Shown here: one piece after another, positions 1 through 8,518 of the stretch
Position numbering within the stretch: the stretch's first letter is position 1
How the letters are laid out: every line of letters begins with the position of its first letter
Assembly: GCF_002262885.1 (NCBI RefSeq)
Contig: NZ_NKYF01000001.1
Span: 124,001 to 188,000 of the forward strand
Direction of reading: 5' to 3'
DNA length: 64,000 nt
Origin: Pseudonocardia sp. MH-G8
Lineage (GTDB): Bacteria; Actinomycetota; Actinomycetes; Mycobacteriales; Pseudonocardiaceae
Translations under genes and position numbers: made by a program
Notes under the pieces: generated by a model
Databases searched by the model: none
Told to the model about the DNA's origin: nothing
Seen by the model: the letters and a program-made list of their open reading frames with translations, nothing else

Positions 1-11
1 GGTCCCTGTCG

Positions 12-1232
12 TCACCGCGATGTGCCGGACAGCGCCGGGGCCTGCGGCCCGCCCGCCTCCGTCGCCAGCTGGCGACCGCGGACCCGGCGGACCAGACCGA
101 TGAGGACCGCGCGCACCGCCTCGGCCCGACGGCTGGACGGGACGAACATCTGCTGCTTGAGGCGCGCGGTGCGCTGGTTCTTGGTGATGAACGGGCGCAG
201 CCCGGCCTCCCAGGCGTCCAGCGCGGCGCCGAGGTCGTCGGGGTGCTCCGCCACAGCCGCGCCCAGTGCGGCGCCGCCGCGCAGCGAGGACGTGGCACCC
301 ATGCCCGAGTAGAGGTTCATGCACCAGGCCGCGTCCCCCACCAGCACGACGCGCCGCGTGCTCCACCGCGGCATCTTCACCTGGTGCACGGAGTCGAACA
401 GGTGGTCGGGGGCCTCCTCCAGGGAGTCCAGGACGTGTCGCACCACGGGGTCGTCCATCCCGGAGAAGACCGCGCGCAGCCGCTCGACCCGCGACCCGCT
501 GAACTGCTCCTGGATGTCCCTGGTCCGGTAGGTCAGCAGCGCGGTGGGCGCGTGGTCGGCGAGCCCGAACACCCACACCGCCCGCTTGGCGCGCGCGATG
601 ATGATGCTGTCCCTCGCCTCGTACGAGGGCACCTGCTCCTTCAGCTGGAAGGCGCAGATCATCGCGTTCCACGTGGTCAGGTAGTCCTCGTGCGGGCCGA
701 ACACGATCCGGCGCACGCTCGAGCGCATCCCGTCCGCGCCGACCACCAGGTCGAAGTTCTCGCGGTACCGCGCACCGGTGTCGGTGTTCTCGAGCAGCAC
801 CTGCGCATCGGCGGCACCCTCGGTGATCGCGACCGGGGTGGTCGCGAACCGCACCTCGACTCCCGTGATGCTCTGCCACAACGCGGCCTCGATGTCGCCG
901 CGCAGCACCGCCGCCGGCCCGCCGGGCTGGTCCAGGAATCCCAGGGCCGGCCTGCGCCTGCCCCGACGATCCAGTGACCACGCATTCCCGCTTCCCTCCC
1001 TGACCGGGTTGCGGGTGTGCAGGTGCTCGGCGATCCCCAGGTCGACCGCGGCCTGCCGCCCCTCGGGGAACAACCCGACGAAGTAGCCCCCGGTACGCCG
1101 CTCCGGCGCGCGTTCGACGATCACCGGCGTCCACCCGGCCCAACGCAGCCCGATCGCCGCGGACATCCCCGCGATCCCGAGCCCCACCACCAGTGCCCTC
1201 TTCTGCGGCGCCCTCTTCCGCATGGTCCTCAC
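12..1232 (-). CDS. FAD-dependent monooxygenase (PHBH fold), copy 2 of a tandem pair
   Basis: A 406-residue flavoprotein of the aromatic-hydroxylase class, expected to use FAD and NAD(P)H to oxygenate a small organic substrate in the cytosol. The Rossmann GLGIAG motif is at about residues 17-22, a GADGMRSSVRR (DG) motif is near 165, and VVLVGDAAWCMN (GD motif) near 295. The gene begins with GTG at 1232, overlapping the stop of the upstream monooxygenase as GTGA, so translation is probably coupled; an ATG three codons in is the alternative start. It is the last gene of the MDR-monooxygenase-monooxygenase operon divergent from the TetR gene. It is clearly paralogous to its neighbour along its full length. 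The family is confident; the substrate is unknown, and detoxification of an aromatic or antibiotic is one possibility. Confidence 0.88.
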   Translation of the reverse strand: MRTMRKRAPQKRALVVGLGIAGMSAAIGLRWAGWTPVIVERAPERRTGGYFVGLFPEGRQAAVDLGIAEHLHTRNPVREGSGNAWSLDRRGRRRPALGFLDQPGGPAAVLRGDIEAALWQSITGVEVRFATTPVAITEGAADAQVLLENTDTGARYRENFDLVVGADGMRSSVRRIVFGPHEDYLTTWNAMICAFQLKEQVPSYEARDSIIIARAKRAVWVFGLADHAPTALLTYRTRDIQEQFSGSRVERLRAVFSGMDDPVVRHVLDSLEEAPDHLFDSVHQVKMPRWSTRRVVLVGDAAWCMNLYSGMGATSSLRGGAALGAAVAEHPDDLGAALDAWEAGLRPFITKNQRTARLKQQMFVPSSRRAEAVRAVLIGLVRRVRGRQLATEAGGPQAPALSGTSR

Positions 1233-2440
1233 CGCGCCGCGCCTGACAGGGCCGACGATGCGGTGTACTCCGCCGTCATCCGGCGGTGGACGACCTTGCG
1301 GATCAGTTCGAGGACGACCGAACCCAGCACCTGGGCCGGACGGCTGGACGGCACGAACCTCTGTTGCTTCACCCGTGCGGAGCGCTGCTGCTTGGTGATG
1401 TAAGGACGCAGGCCGGTCTCATAGGCCGCCAGAGCGGCGGCGAGGTCGTCGGGGTGCTCCGCCAGGGCCACGCCCAGTGCGGCGCCGCCGCGCAGCGAGG
1501 ACGAGGAGCCCATCGCCGAGTAGGTGTTCATGCACCAGGCCGCGTCCCCCACCAGCACGACCCGCCCCGTGCTCCACCGGGGCATCTTCACCTGGTGGAT
1601 CGAGTCGAACACGTGCTCGGGGGCCTCTTCGAGGGAGGCCAGGACGTGGCGCACCACGGGTTCGTCCTCCATCCCGGAGAAGGCCGCGCGCACCTGCTCG
1701 ATCGACGGCCCGGCGAACCGGTCCGGGATGTCCTCGGTGCGGAAGGTCAGCCACGCGCAGGGCGCGTGGTCGGAGAGTCCGAACACCCACATCGCGCGCT
1801 TGGGGCGCGAGACGATGATGCTGTCGCTCGCCTCGTAGGAGGGCACCTGCTCCTTCATCTGGAACGCGCAGATCATCGACTTCCAGTTCGCCATGTAGTC
1901 CTCGTTCGGACCGAACACCATCTGGCGCACGCTCGAGCGCATCCCGTCCGCGCCGACCACGAGGTCGAAGTCCTCGCGGTACCGCTTCCCGGTGCCGGCG
2001 TCCTCGAGCAGGACCTGCACCCCGCCGGCGCCCTCGGTGATCTCGACCGGAGTGGTCGCGAACCGCACCTCGACCGCGTCGCCGATCCCGTCACCGGTGA
2101 TGCCCTGCCACAGCGCGGCCTCGATGTCGCCGCGCAGCACCGCTGCCAGCCCGCTGGGCGCGTCCAGCAGTCCCAGAGCCGGCTTCCGCCTGCCCCGACG
2201 ATCCACGGTCCACGAGTTCCCGCCCGGTCGCCAATCCGGGTTGCGGGTGTGCAGGTGGTCGGCGACGCCCAGGTCGGCCACGGCCTGCAAACCCTCGTGG
2301 AACATGAAGATGAAGTAGCCCCCCGTCCGACGCTCCGGCGCCCGTTCGACGATCACGGGTGTCCATCCCGCCCGGCGCAGCCCGATCGCCGCGGACATCC
2401 CCGCGATCCCGAGCCCCACCACGAGTGCCTTCTTCTGCAT
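1229..2440 (-). CDS. FAD-dependent monooxygenase (PHBH fold), copy 1 of a tandem pair
   Basis: A 403-residue FAD monooxygenase with GLGIAGMSAAIGLRRAGW at the N-terminus, GADGMRSSVRQ in the middle and VVLVGDAAWCMN before the C-terminal helices. I start it at ATG 2440, not at the longer in-frame ORF start, because a GAGAGGGG ribosome site lies 7-8 bases upstream and the dinucleotide fold begins five codons later. It follows the MDR gene by 40 bp and overlaps the next monooxygenase by 4 bp. The two proteins differ most in the substrate-domain segments (for example EAP(D/E)H(L/V)FDS stays fixed while flanks vary), which suggests duplication followed by a shift in specificity. Substrate not identifiable. 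Confidence 0.9.
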   Translation of the reverse strand: MQKKALVVGLGIAGMSAAIGLRRAGWTPVIVERAPERRTGGYFIFMFHEGLQAVADLGVADHLHTRNPDWRPGGNSWTVDRRGRRKPALGLLDAPSGLAAVLRGDIEAALWQGITGDGIGDAVEVRFATTPVEITEGAGGVQVLLEDAGTGKRYREDFDLVVGADGMRSSVRQMVFGPNEDYMANWKSMICAFQMKEQVPSYEASDSIIVSRPKRAMWVFGLSDHAPCAWLTFRTEDIPDRFAGPSIEQVRAAFSGMEDEPVVRHVLASLEEAPEHVFDSIHQVKMPRWSTGRVVLVGDAAWCMNTYSAMGSSSSLRGGAALGVALAEHPDDLAAALAAYETGLRPYITKQQRSARVKQQRFVPSSRPAQVLGSVVLELIRKVVHRRMTAEYTASSALSGAAR

Positions 2441-2480
2441 GACAGTTCCCCTCTCCGATCCCGATCGACTGGTGGACCGC

Positions 2481-3440
2481 TCAGTCCGGCACGACGACGA
2501 CGCGGCTGCGCCCGGTGTGCGCCCACGCCTCACCGACCCGGCTCAGCGGGAACGCGGTGTAGGGCAGGTGCAGGGACCCGTCGGCGAACCGGGCCATGAC
2601 CTCGGGCGCCTCGGCGAGCATCTCCTCGTGGGACACCGATCCGGCGCCGCTCCCGGTGATCCGGATCCGCCGGCTGCGCAGCAGCTCCGCGGGCAGCGAC
2701 GCCTCCAGGCCCGCGAGCGAGCCGATCTGCACGTAGGCCGTGTTCGCCTCGGTGTCCTCGCCGCTACGCGCCAGCGCGGCGAAGGCCGCCTCGGCGACGG
2801 GCCCCCACAGGTAGTCCAGCACGAGACCGGGCGACGTCTCGGACACGGCGCCGGCCAGGGCCTCCTCCAGGCCGTCGGGCCCGTCGTGGGCCAGTGAAAC
2901 CGTCGTCGCGCCCGCGCCGCGCAGCCGCTCCAGCGCCTCCGGATCGCGCCCGGCGGCGATGACCCGCTCCGCCCCGAGCGCCAGCGCGCCCTGTACCGCC
3001 AGGCTGCCCGACATCCCGGTGGCGCCCAGCACCAGCACGGTGCCCAGCGCCCCCACTTCCTTGCGCCGGGCGGTGAGCACCATCCAGCCCGACAGGCCGG
3101 GGTTCATGCCCGCGGCGATCGCGAGCGGATCCGCCCCCGCCGGAACCTCCGCCTGGAAGGGAGCGACCAGCCGCTCGGCCATCGTCCCGAAGGGCGGACG
3201 CGCGTAGCCGGTGTAGACCAGGCGCCCGTCTCCGGTGCGAGCGACCGCGTCGATGCCCGGCACCAGCGGGTACGTCATCTGCCCGCGGCCGTAGTGCCGC
3301 CCGGAGGTCAGCCCGCGAACGATGTTGTGCAGGCCCGCGCCGACGAGCTGCAGCGGCTCGTGGCCGGGCGGGACCGTCGGCTCGGGGAAGTCACCGCAGA
3401 CGGGTGGTGCATCCGGGGCGGTGACGACTGCTGCGCGCAT
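2481..3440 (-). CDS. MDR-superfamily NAD(P)H oxidoreductase (quinone reductase-like), TetR-linked
   Basis: A 319-residue medium-chain dehydrogenase/reductase. The N-terminal GroES-like half runs to about residue 125 and lacks the usual GHE and four-cysteine zinc motifs, so it is probably a zinc-independent reductase. The Rossmann motif is VLVLGATGMSGSLAV near residue 136. The ATG at 3440 follows an AGGAG site. It is the first gene of an operon with two FAD monooxygenases and is divergent from a TetR gene across a 66-bp region carrying two operator-like palindromes, so it is very likely TetR-regulated. A second, internally deleted copy lies at 8519-9319. Likely role: handling quinone or enone products of the monooxygenases (inference). 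Confidence 0.85.
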   Translation of the reverse strand: MRAAVVTAPDAPPVCGDFPEPTVPPGHEPLQLVGAGLHNIVRGLTSGRHYGRGQMTYPLVPGIDAVARTGDGRLVYTGYARPPFGTMAERLVAPFQAEVPAGADPLAIAAGMNPGLSGWMVLTARRKEVGALGTVLVLGATGMSGSLAVQGALALGAERVIAAGRDPEALERLRGAGATTVSLAHDGPDGLEEALAGAVSETSPGLVLDYLWGPVAEAAFAALARSGEDTEANTAYVQIGSLAGLEASLPAELLRSRRIRITGSGAGSVSHEEMLAEAPEVMARFADGSLHLPYTAFPLSRVGEAWAHTGRSRVVVVPD

Positions 3441-3451
3441 CAGGATCTCCT

Positions 3452-3496
3452 TTAACTAAGTTCAATGCTGTGGCCAGCATGCCTGAACACCGTTAA
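3452..3496. promoter_or_regulatory. Twin TetR operators in the MDR/TetR divergent promoter
   Basis: Two 13-bp imperfect palindromes of the form TTAAC-N3-GTTCA (3452-3464, TTAACTAAGTTCA) and TGAAC-N3-GTTAA (3484-3496, TGAACACCGTTAA) are inverted relative to each other, 32 bp apart start to start. Both sit between the start codons of the divergent MDR and TetR genes. The same pair recurs at 9330-9378 in front of the second MDR gene. This is the expected place and form for TetR-family operators; binding is inferred. Confidence 0.7.
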
Positions 3497-3506
3497 GGTG
3501 TCAACG

Positions 3507-4145
3507 ATGACCAAGGGCATCACCCGGGAGCGGATCGTCACAGCGGCGCTCGAACTCCTCGACGACCAGGGCATGGACGCCCTCACCGTCCGCGCGCTCG
3601 CCTCCCGGCTGGGCGTCCGCGCCCCCGCCCTCTACTGGCACGTGCGCAACAAGCAGGAGCTGCTCGACGAGATGGCCACCGAGGTCATGCGCCGCGTGGC
3701 CGGTGCCTTCGCCGCAGTCCCGCCGGGTGACGGGTGGCGCGACGACCTCGCCGCCTACGCCCGCGTCCTGCGCTCGGAGTACCTGCTCCACCGCGACGGG
3801 GCCCGCATCTTCAGCGGCACCCGGATCACCGACCCCGACGTGGTCCGCATGAAGGAGCCGTTGTTCGAACGCTGGATCGCCGCCGGCTGGAAGCCCGACG
3901 ACGCCGACGACGCCGTCGACGTGGTCACCGCGTTCGTCGTCGGCTTCGTCATCGAGGAGCAGGAACGGCACCAGTCCGCCGAGGCCGATCCGACGCGCTA
4001 CTCGGCCACCGAGCGCGACGCCTGGCTCGGCGAGGGCGCGTCACTGGTGAAGGAGGCCGGGCACCTCCACGACGACGGCGACCGGCGGTTCGAACGGCAT
4101 CTCGGCATCGTGCTCAACGGCCTCGCCACCCTGCCGGACGCCTGA
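3507..4145 (+). CDS. TetR-family repressor with tetracycline-repressor-type C-terminal domain
   Basis: A 212-residue regulator starting at ATG 3507 (MTKGITRERIVTAALELL); the longer in-frame start would read through the second operator and is rejected. The helix-turn-helix covers about residues 5-50, with ALASRLGVRAPALYWHVRNK as recognition region. The C-terminal half has the TetR_C_1 look (YLLHRDGARIFSGTR). It probably represses itself and the divergent MDR-monooxygenase operon through the twin palindromes in between. Its stop is 1 bp from the stop of the convergent MFS gene. By operator similarity it may also control the second MDR-MFS locus at 7-9.3 kb in trans. Confidence 0.9.
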   Translation: MTKGITRERIVTAALELLDDQGMDALTVRALASRLGVRAPALYWHVRNKQELLDEMATEVMRRVAGAFAAVPPGDGWRDDLAAYARVLRSEYLLHRDGARIFSGTRITDPDVVRMKEPLFERWIAAGWKPDDADDAVDVVTAFVVGFVIEEQERHQSAEADPTRYSATERDAWLGEGASLVKEAGHLHDDGDRRFERHLGIVLNGLATLPDA

Positions 4146-4146
4146 T

Positions 4147-5574
4147 TCACCGACGAGCGCGCACCAGCACCGTCGCGAGCACCGCGGCCGCGACGAGCGC
4201 CGCGCCGCCCATCAGGACGTAGAGGTGCACCCCGGCCAGGGAGTTCGCGGCGACGCCTGCGACGAGCGTGTCGGTGGCTGTCGCGTTGAGCACCATCACG
4301 CCGACGACGTTGAGCACGACCGACCCGACGCAGAGCACGACCGCCACCAGGCTGCCGATCGCACCGTGGTTCTCGGGCGGTGTCATGACGGTCGCGAGGT
4401 TGAAGCTGGAGGCGATGCCCGCGCCGGCGGCCACGCCGAGCAGGGTGGCGCAGACGAGCCCGACCGCGAGCACCGAGACGCCCACGAGCATCCCGAACGT
4501 GGCCAGCAGGCCCACCGCGATCCCGGCGAGCAGCGTGCGCGCCGGACCGATCCGGGACGCGAGGACACCGGACACCGGGCCGCCGATCATGATCCCGACC
4601 GCGGACAGCACGAACAACGCGAGCACCACGTCGCCACCGCCGAGGCCGTAGCCGAGGCCGAGCTCGGGCGGCACCTCCGCGACGAGGCTCTTCAGCTGCA
4701 GCATGCTCTGCACCGACCCGGCCGTGAGCGCCACCGCGCCCAGCGTCAACGCCAGCGACCCGCTGTGCCCGCGCAGGTCGACGATCGGCTCGGGGACCCG
4801 CAGCACGTGCCGCACCCCGGCGACCAGCGCGGTGACCCCGCCGACCAGCGCGGCCAGCAGCCCCGGGTGCGCCAAGCCCAGGTCCGGGGCCATGCTGACG
4901 CCACCGAGTACCGCGACCAGGCCGGAACCGAGCAGCAGCGCCCCGACGACGTCGATCGAGCCGCCGGAGCGGATCGGCGGCTCCGGGATGAACAGCCGCA
5001 CGGTGACCGCGCAGACCACCGCGAGAGCGGCGGCGACGACGAAGACGCTCCGGTAGCCGAACGCGTCGATCGCCGGGTTCAGCAGGAACAACGAGGGGAT
5101 CCCCAGGAACGACGCGCCGGTGGTCACGACGCCGACGGCGGTCATACCGACGCGTGGGGTGCAGACCTGGCGGGTGATCGCCACCGTGAGCAGCACCGCC
5201 CCCATGGCCGCGCCCTGCAGGAACCGCCCGAGCACGAAGACGACGACGTTCGGCGCGACCAGGCAGACCAGCGATCCGGCGAACGTGACGAGCATGGTGG
5301 CGACGAGGATCCGGCGCTTGCCGTGGATGTCGGCGCTGCGCCCGAGCAACGGCGCCCACATCGCGCCCGCCAGCATCGCGCTCGAGTTGAGCCACGCGGC
5401 CTGGTCGGTCTGGAAGTGCCGCATCATGTCCGGCAACGCCAGCAGCGGGGCGACGATGACCAGGTCGGCCAACAGGTTCGCCCCGACGAGGATCACCAAC
5501 CAGCGGACCAGCCGCCCGCTCCATCTGTCTTCCGTGGCACCTGACGGGCGTGCGACGGGCGTGACGTGCACCAT
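4147..5574 (-). CDS. MFS drug/solute transporter
   Basis: A 475-residue integral membrane protein of the major facilitator superfamily, with about 12-14 hydrophobic segments. The first begins at LVRWLVILVGANLLADLVIV and the loop 2-3 motif appears as LLGRSADIHGKRRILV. I use ATG 5574, preceded by GGAGAG, and reject the 80-residue extension upstream as arginine/proline-rich read-through. The gene is convergent with TetR and not part of the MDR operon, but its position beside a TetR repressor and two monooxygenases suggests export of a toxic compound or product. Direction of transport and substrate are inferred only from context. Confidence 0.85.
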   Translation of the reverse strand: MVHVTPVARPSGATEDRWSGRLVRWLVILVGANLLADLVIVAPLLALPDMMRHFQTDQAAWLNSSAMLAGAMWAPLLGRSADIHGKRRILVATMLVTFAGSLVCLVAPNVVVFVLGRFLQGAAMGAVLLTVAITRQVCTPRVGMTAVGVVTTGASFLGIPSLFLLNPAIDAFGYRSVFVVAAALAVVCAVTVRLFIPEPPIRSGGSIDVVGALLLGSGLVAVLGGVSMAPDLGLAHPGLLAALVGGVTALVAGVRHVLRVPEPIVDLRGHSGSLALTLGAVALTAGSVQSMLQLKSLVAEVPPELGLGYGLGGGDVVLALFVLSAVGIMIGGPVSGVLASRIGPARTLLAGIAVGLLATFGMLVGVSVLAVGLVCATLLGVAAGAGIASSFNLATVMTPPENHGAIGSLVAVVLCVGSVVLNVVGVMVLNATATDTLVAGVAANSLAGVHLYVLMGGAALVAAAVLATVLVRARR

Positions 5575-5674
5575 GACTTCTCTCCAGTGGTAGCGAGCGG
5601 GAACGCCGGGGACACCCGACGGCCTCAGAGGGGTCTTCTCGATGGTTCGGGGAGCGCTCGGCCGGGTGGCACCG

Positions 5675-6868
5675 CTACCGCGCGCTGCCGACGGGGTGGT
5701 GGGCGGGGGCGACGCGTCGGCGTACCTGCGCGTACACGTCCTCGAACGCGTCCAGGGTCGCGTCGAGATCGTGTGCCGCGGCCGCCTCCCGGCCGGCCGC
5801 GCCCATCCGCGCACGGGTCGCCGGATCGTCGAGCAGGGCGGTGAGCGCCGCGGCGAGCCCGGCCACGTCTGCGGGCCGGTACAGCAGGCCGTTGCGGCCG
5901 GGGTGGACGAGGTGCGGGAGCGCGACGGCGTCGGCGGCCACCACGGGCCGCCCGGACGCCATCGCCTCGAGCGTCACCAGGCTCTGCAGCTCGGCGATGC
6001 CCGGCATGCAGAACACCGCGCACCGCCGGTAGGCCGCGACGAGCGCGTCGTCGTCCACGGCGCCGCGGAACCGCACCCGGTCCGCCAGGCCGAGGTCCCG
6101 GGCCAACGCGCTCCACCCGGCGCGGCGGGTGCCGTCACCGATGATCTCCAGCCGGGCGGGGCCGGCCACCAGCGCGAACGCCCGGATCAGCTCGTCGACC
6201 CGCTTCTCCCGCTCCAGCCGGCCCACGAACAGCACCGTGGGCTCCGCCCCGGGTTCGGGTTCGACGCCACCGGCCCCGAACCTGCTCAGGTCGATGCCGC
6301 AGGACACCGCGCGACCCGAGAGCCCCGCGCGGGCGCCGAGGAGCTCGACGGCCCGGGGCGTGGGCGCGGTGACCACATCGGCGGTCCCGTAGACGCGGGC
6401 CAGATCCCGCCAGGCCCACCGCGAGACCCGGTCGGCGAGCACGTCCGGCACCCGGGCGTGCTCCAGCATGTTCTCCGGCATGAAGTGGTTCGTGGCGACG
6501 GTCGGGAACCCGGCGTCGGCGGCGGCCGCGAGCAGACCGCGCCCGACCTGGAAGTGCGACTGCACGTGCACGACGTCCGGGAGCACCGCCCGCAGCACCC
6601 GTTGCGCCCCCGCGGCGGCCGGGCCGGGCAGGCAGGCGCGGAACCGGTCCTGGCCGGGGACGCGGTAGGAGCGCAGCCGGTGCACCGCCGTCACCCCGTC
6701 TGCCGGGACCGGGGACGAGGCGGGGCCGGTGTCCGACGGCGCCACGACATGCACCTCGTGCCCTCGCCCGGCGAGGCCGGCGGCCAGTCGCGCGGTGAAC
6801 CGGGCGGCGCCGTTGATGTCGGGTGGGAACGTGTCGGCGCCGATCAGGACGCGCAGCGGACGGTTCAC
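5675..6868 (-). CDS. GT4-family glycosyltransferase
   Basis: A 397-residue cytosolic glycosyltransferase of the GT-B fold. The N-terminal acceptor domain starts RVLIGADTFPPDINGAARF. The donor domain begins at about residue 205 (TVLFVGRLEREKRVDELI) and has the PGIAELQSLVTLEAMASGRP segment that corresponds to the EX7E nucleotide-sugar site. The start is GTG 6868 after GAGGAA; longer in-frame versions are arginine-rich and rejected. It has the typical length of bacterial GT4 enzymes acting on phosphatidylinositol or similar lipids. It sits alone between two MFS genes, so its link to the surrounding detoxification genes is unclear. Confidence 0.85.
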   Translation of the reverse strand: MNRPLRVLIGADTFPPDINGAARFTARLAAGLAGRGHEVHVVAPSDTGPASSPVPADGVTAVHRLRSYRVPGQDRFRACLPGPAAAGAQRVLRAVLPDVVHVQSHFQVGRGLLAAAADAGFPTVATNHFMPENMLEHARVPDVLADRVSRWAWRDLARVYGTADVVTAPTPRAVELLGARAGLSGRAVSCGIDLSRFGAGGVEPEPGAEPTVLFVGRLEREKRVDELIRAFALVAGPARLEIIGDGTRRAGWSALARDLGLADRVRFRGAVDDDALVAAYRRCAVFCMPGIAELQSLVTLEAMASGRPVVAADAVALPHLVHPGRNGLLYRPADVAGLAAALTALLDDPATRARMGAAGREAAAAHDLDATLDAFEDVYAQVRRRVAPAHHPVGSAR

Positions 6869-6945
6869 GGTCGTTCCTCGGAAGCGGGGCACCAGGATCG
6901 GCGCCGGACGGGAAGTGGACGGCCGGCTCGGCACCCACACGATCT

Positions 6946-6986
6946 CGATCCCGGGTGAATCGCGATCATGATTCGGTTCGGGATCG
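6946..6986 (-). terminator. Stem-loop between the MFS gene and the glycosyltransferase
   Basis: The arms CGATCCCG (6946-6953) and CGGGATCG (6979-6986) form an 8-bp perfect stem; a second short stem GAATC/GATTC lies inside. It is located just 3' of the MFS gene at 7023 and upstream of the glycosyltransferase. There is no T-tract, so a terminator or mRNA-stabilising role is only suggested. Confidence 0.4.
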
Positions 6987-7022
6987 GGTAAGAGACGTTG
7001 CCGGGGCGGCGGCGCGCAGCCG

Positions 7023-8483
7023 TCAGTGCGCTGCGGGCGCCGAACCGCGGATGAGGAACGCGCCGACGATGGCGAACAGCGACAAAGTTGCCGCCACCAG
7101 GAACGCTGCGTGCACGCCACCTGCCGTCTGCTCCACGAGCGGGACGCCCTCCGCGGCGAGCGCCGCCGAGCGCACCGACAGCACGCTGACCAGCAGGGCC
7201 ACGCCGGCCGCCCCGGCCAGCTGCTGGGCGGTGCTGAAGATCGCGCTCCCGTAGGGGTACAGCTTCGGCGGCACCGCCCCCAGGCCCGCGGTGAACAGCG
7301 GCGTGAACACGAATGCCAGCCCCGAAGACAGCAGCAGGTGGAACCCGACCACCTGCAGCGGCGAGCTCTCGGCCGTGAACAGCGTCGCCGACCACAGCGC
7401 CGCGCTGGTGGCGACCGTGCCGGGCACGAGCAGCGTCCGCGCACCGAACCGGTCGTACAGCCGCCCGACCACCGGCCCCAGCACACCCATGAGCAGCCCA
7501 CCCGGCAGGAGCAGCAGGCCCGTGGTGAGTGGATCCAGTACCAGCGCGTTCTGCAGGTAGATCGGCAGCAGCACGGCCGTGCCCAGCAGCGTCCCCATCG
7601 TCAGCATCATCATCGCGCTGGCGATCGTGAACGTCCGCGATCCGAACGTGCGCAGGTCCAGCAGGGCGCGGTCGGCCCGCTGCAGCACCAGCTGCCGGGC
7701 GACGAACGCCACCACGCCCGCGACGCCGACGGCGAATGCGCCCCACACCACGACCCCCGACGTGCCACCGGAGTGGCCGACGCTGCTCAACCCGTAGACG
7801 AGGCCACCGAAGCCGAGAGCGGAGAGCACCACGGACACCACGTCGATCGGCGCCGACGTGGTCTCCCCGACGTTCGTGATCAGCCGCAGCCCCAGCACCA
7901 GCGCGGCGAGTGCGATCGGCAGCACCAGCCAGAACATGTAGCGCCAGCCGAACAGGTCCAGCACGATGCCCGACACCGTGGGCCCGATCGCGGGTGCGAC
8001 GGAGATGACGATCGAGATGTTGCCCATCAGGGCACCCCGGCGGGCCGGGGGCACGAGCGTCAACACCGTGGTCGTCAGCAGCGGCATCATGATCGCCGTG
8101 CCGCCGGCCTGCACGACGCGGCCGGCCAGCAGCACACCGAACCCGGGCGCGAGCGCCGCGAGCAGCGTGCCTGCGCTGAACAGCAGCATGGCCGTGGCGA
8201 ACAGGGTGCGCGTGGGCACCCTCCGGATCAGGAACCCGGTGACCGGGATGACCACGGACATCGTGAGCAGGAAGCCCGCGGTGAGCCACTGCCCGACGCT
8301 CGCCGTGATCTGCAGGTCGGTCATGAGCACCGGCAGCGCGACGCTCATGATCGTCTCGTTGAGGAAGACGACGAACGTGGAGACCAGCAGCACCCCGATC
8401 ACGATGCGGTTGCGGGAACCGAGCTGCCCCGAGGCCTCGGGACCGCCCTCGACGTCAGCTGTCAACCGATGCGCGCTTCGCAC
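7023..8483 (-). CDS. DHA2-type MFS multidrug efflux transporter
   Basis: A 486-residue transporter of the EmrB/QacA type with about 14 hydrophobic segments. It shows the family motif C-like segment VVQAGGTAIMMPLL and the N-terminal LNETIMSVALPVLMTDL signature. GTG 8483 is chosen because a GGAGGG site lies 9 bases upstream; the longer frame overlaps the MDR gene. It follows the truncated MDR gene by 35 bp on the same strand and is therefore probably expressed from the TetR-type operator at 9330-9378. Likely function: proton-driven export of a hydrophobic toxicant, perhaps the same compound sensed by the TetR protein. Confidence 0.87.
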   Translation of the reverse strand: MRSAHRLTADVEGGPEASGQLGSRNRIVIGVLLVSTFVVFLNETIMSVALPVLMTDLQITASVGQWLTAGFLLTMSVVIPVTGFLIRRVPTRTLFATAMLLFSAGTLLAALAPGFGVLLAGRVVQAGGTAIMMPLLTTTVLTLVPPARRGALMGNISIVISVAPAIGPTVSGIVLDLFGWRYMFWLVLPIALAALVLGLRLITNVGETTSAPIDVVSVVLSALGFGGLVYGLSSVGHSGGTSGVVVWGAFAVGVAGVVAFVARQLVLQRADRALLDLRTFGSRTFTIASAMMMLTMGTLLGTAVLLPIYLQNALVLDPLTTGLLLLPGGLLMGVLGPVVGRLYDRFGARTLLVPGTVATSAALWSATLFTAESSPLQVVGFHLLLSSGLAFVFTPLFTAGLGAVPPKLYPYGSAIFSTAQQLAGAAGVALLVSVLSVRSAALAAEGVPLVEQTAGGVHAAFLVAATLSLFAIVGAFLIRGSAPAAH

Positions 8484-8518
8484 GATGCCGCCCTCCGCTC
8501 TCCTCGAACCGGGTCCGG

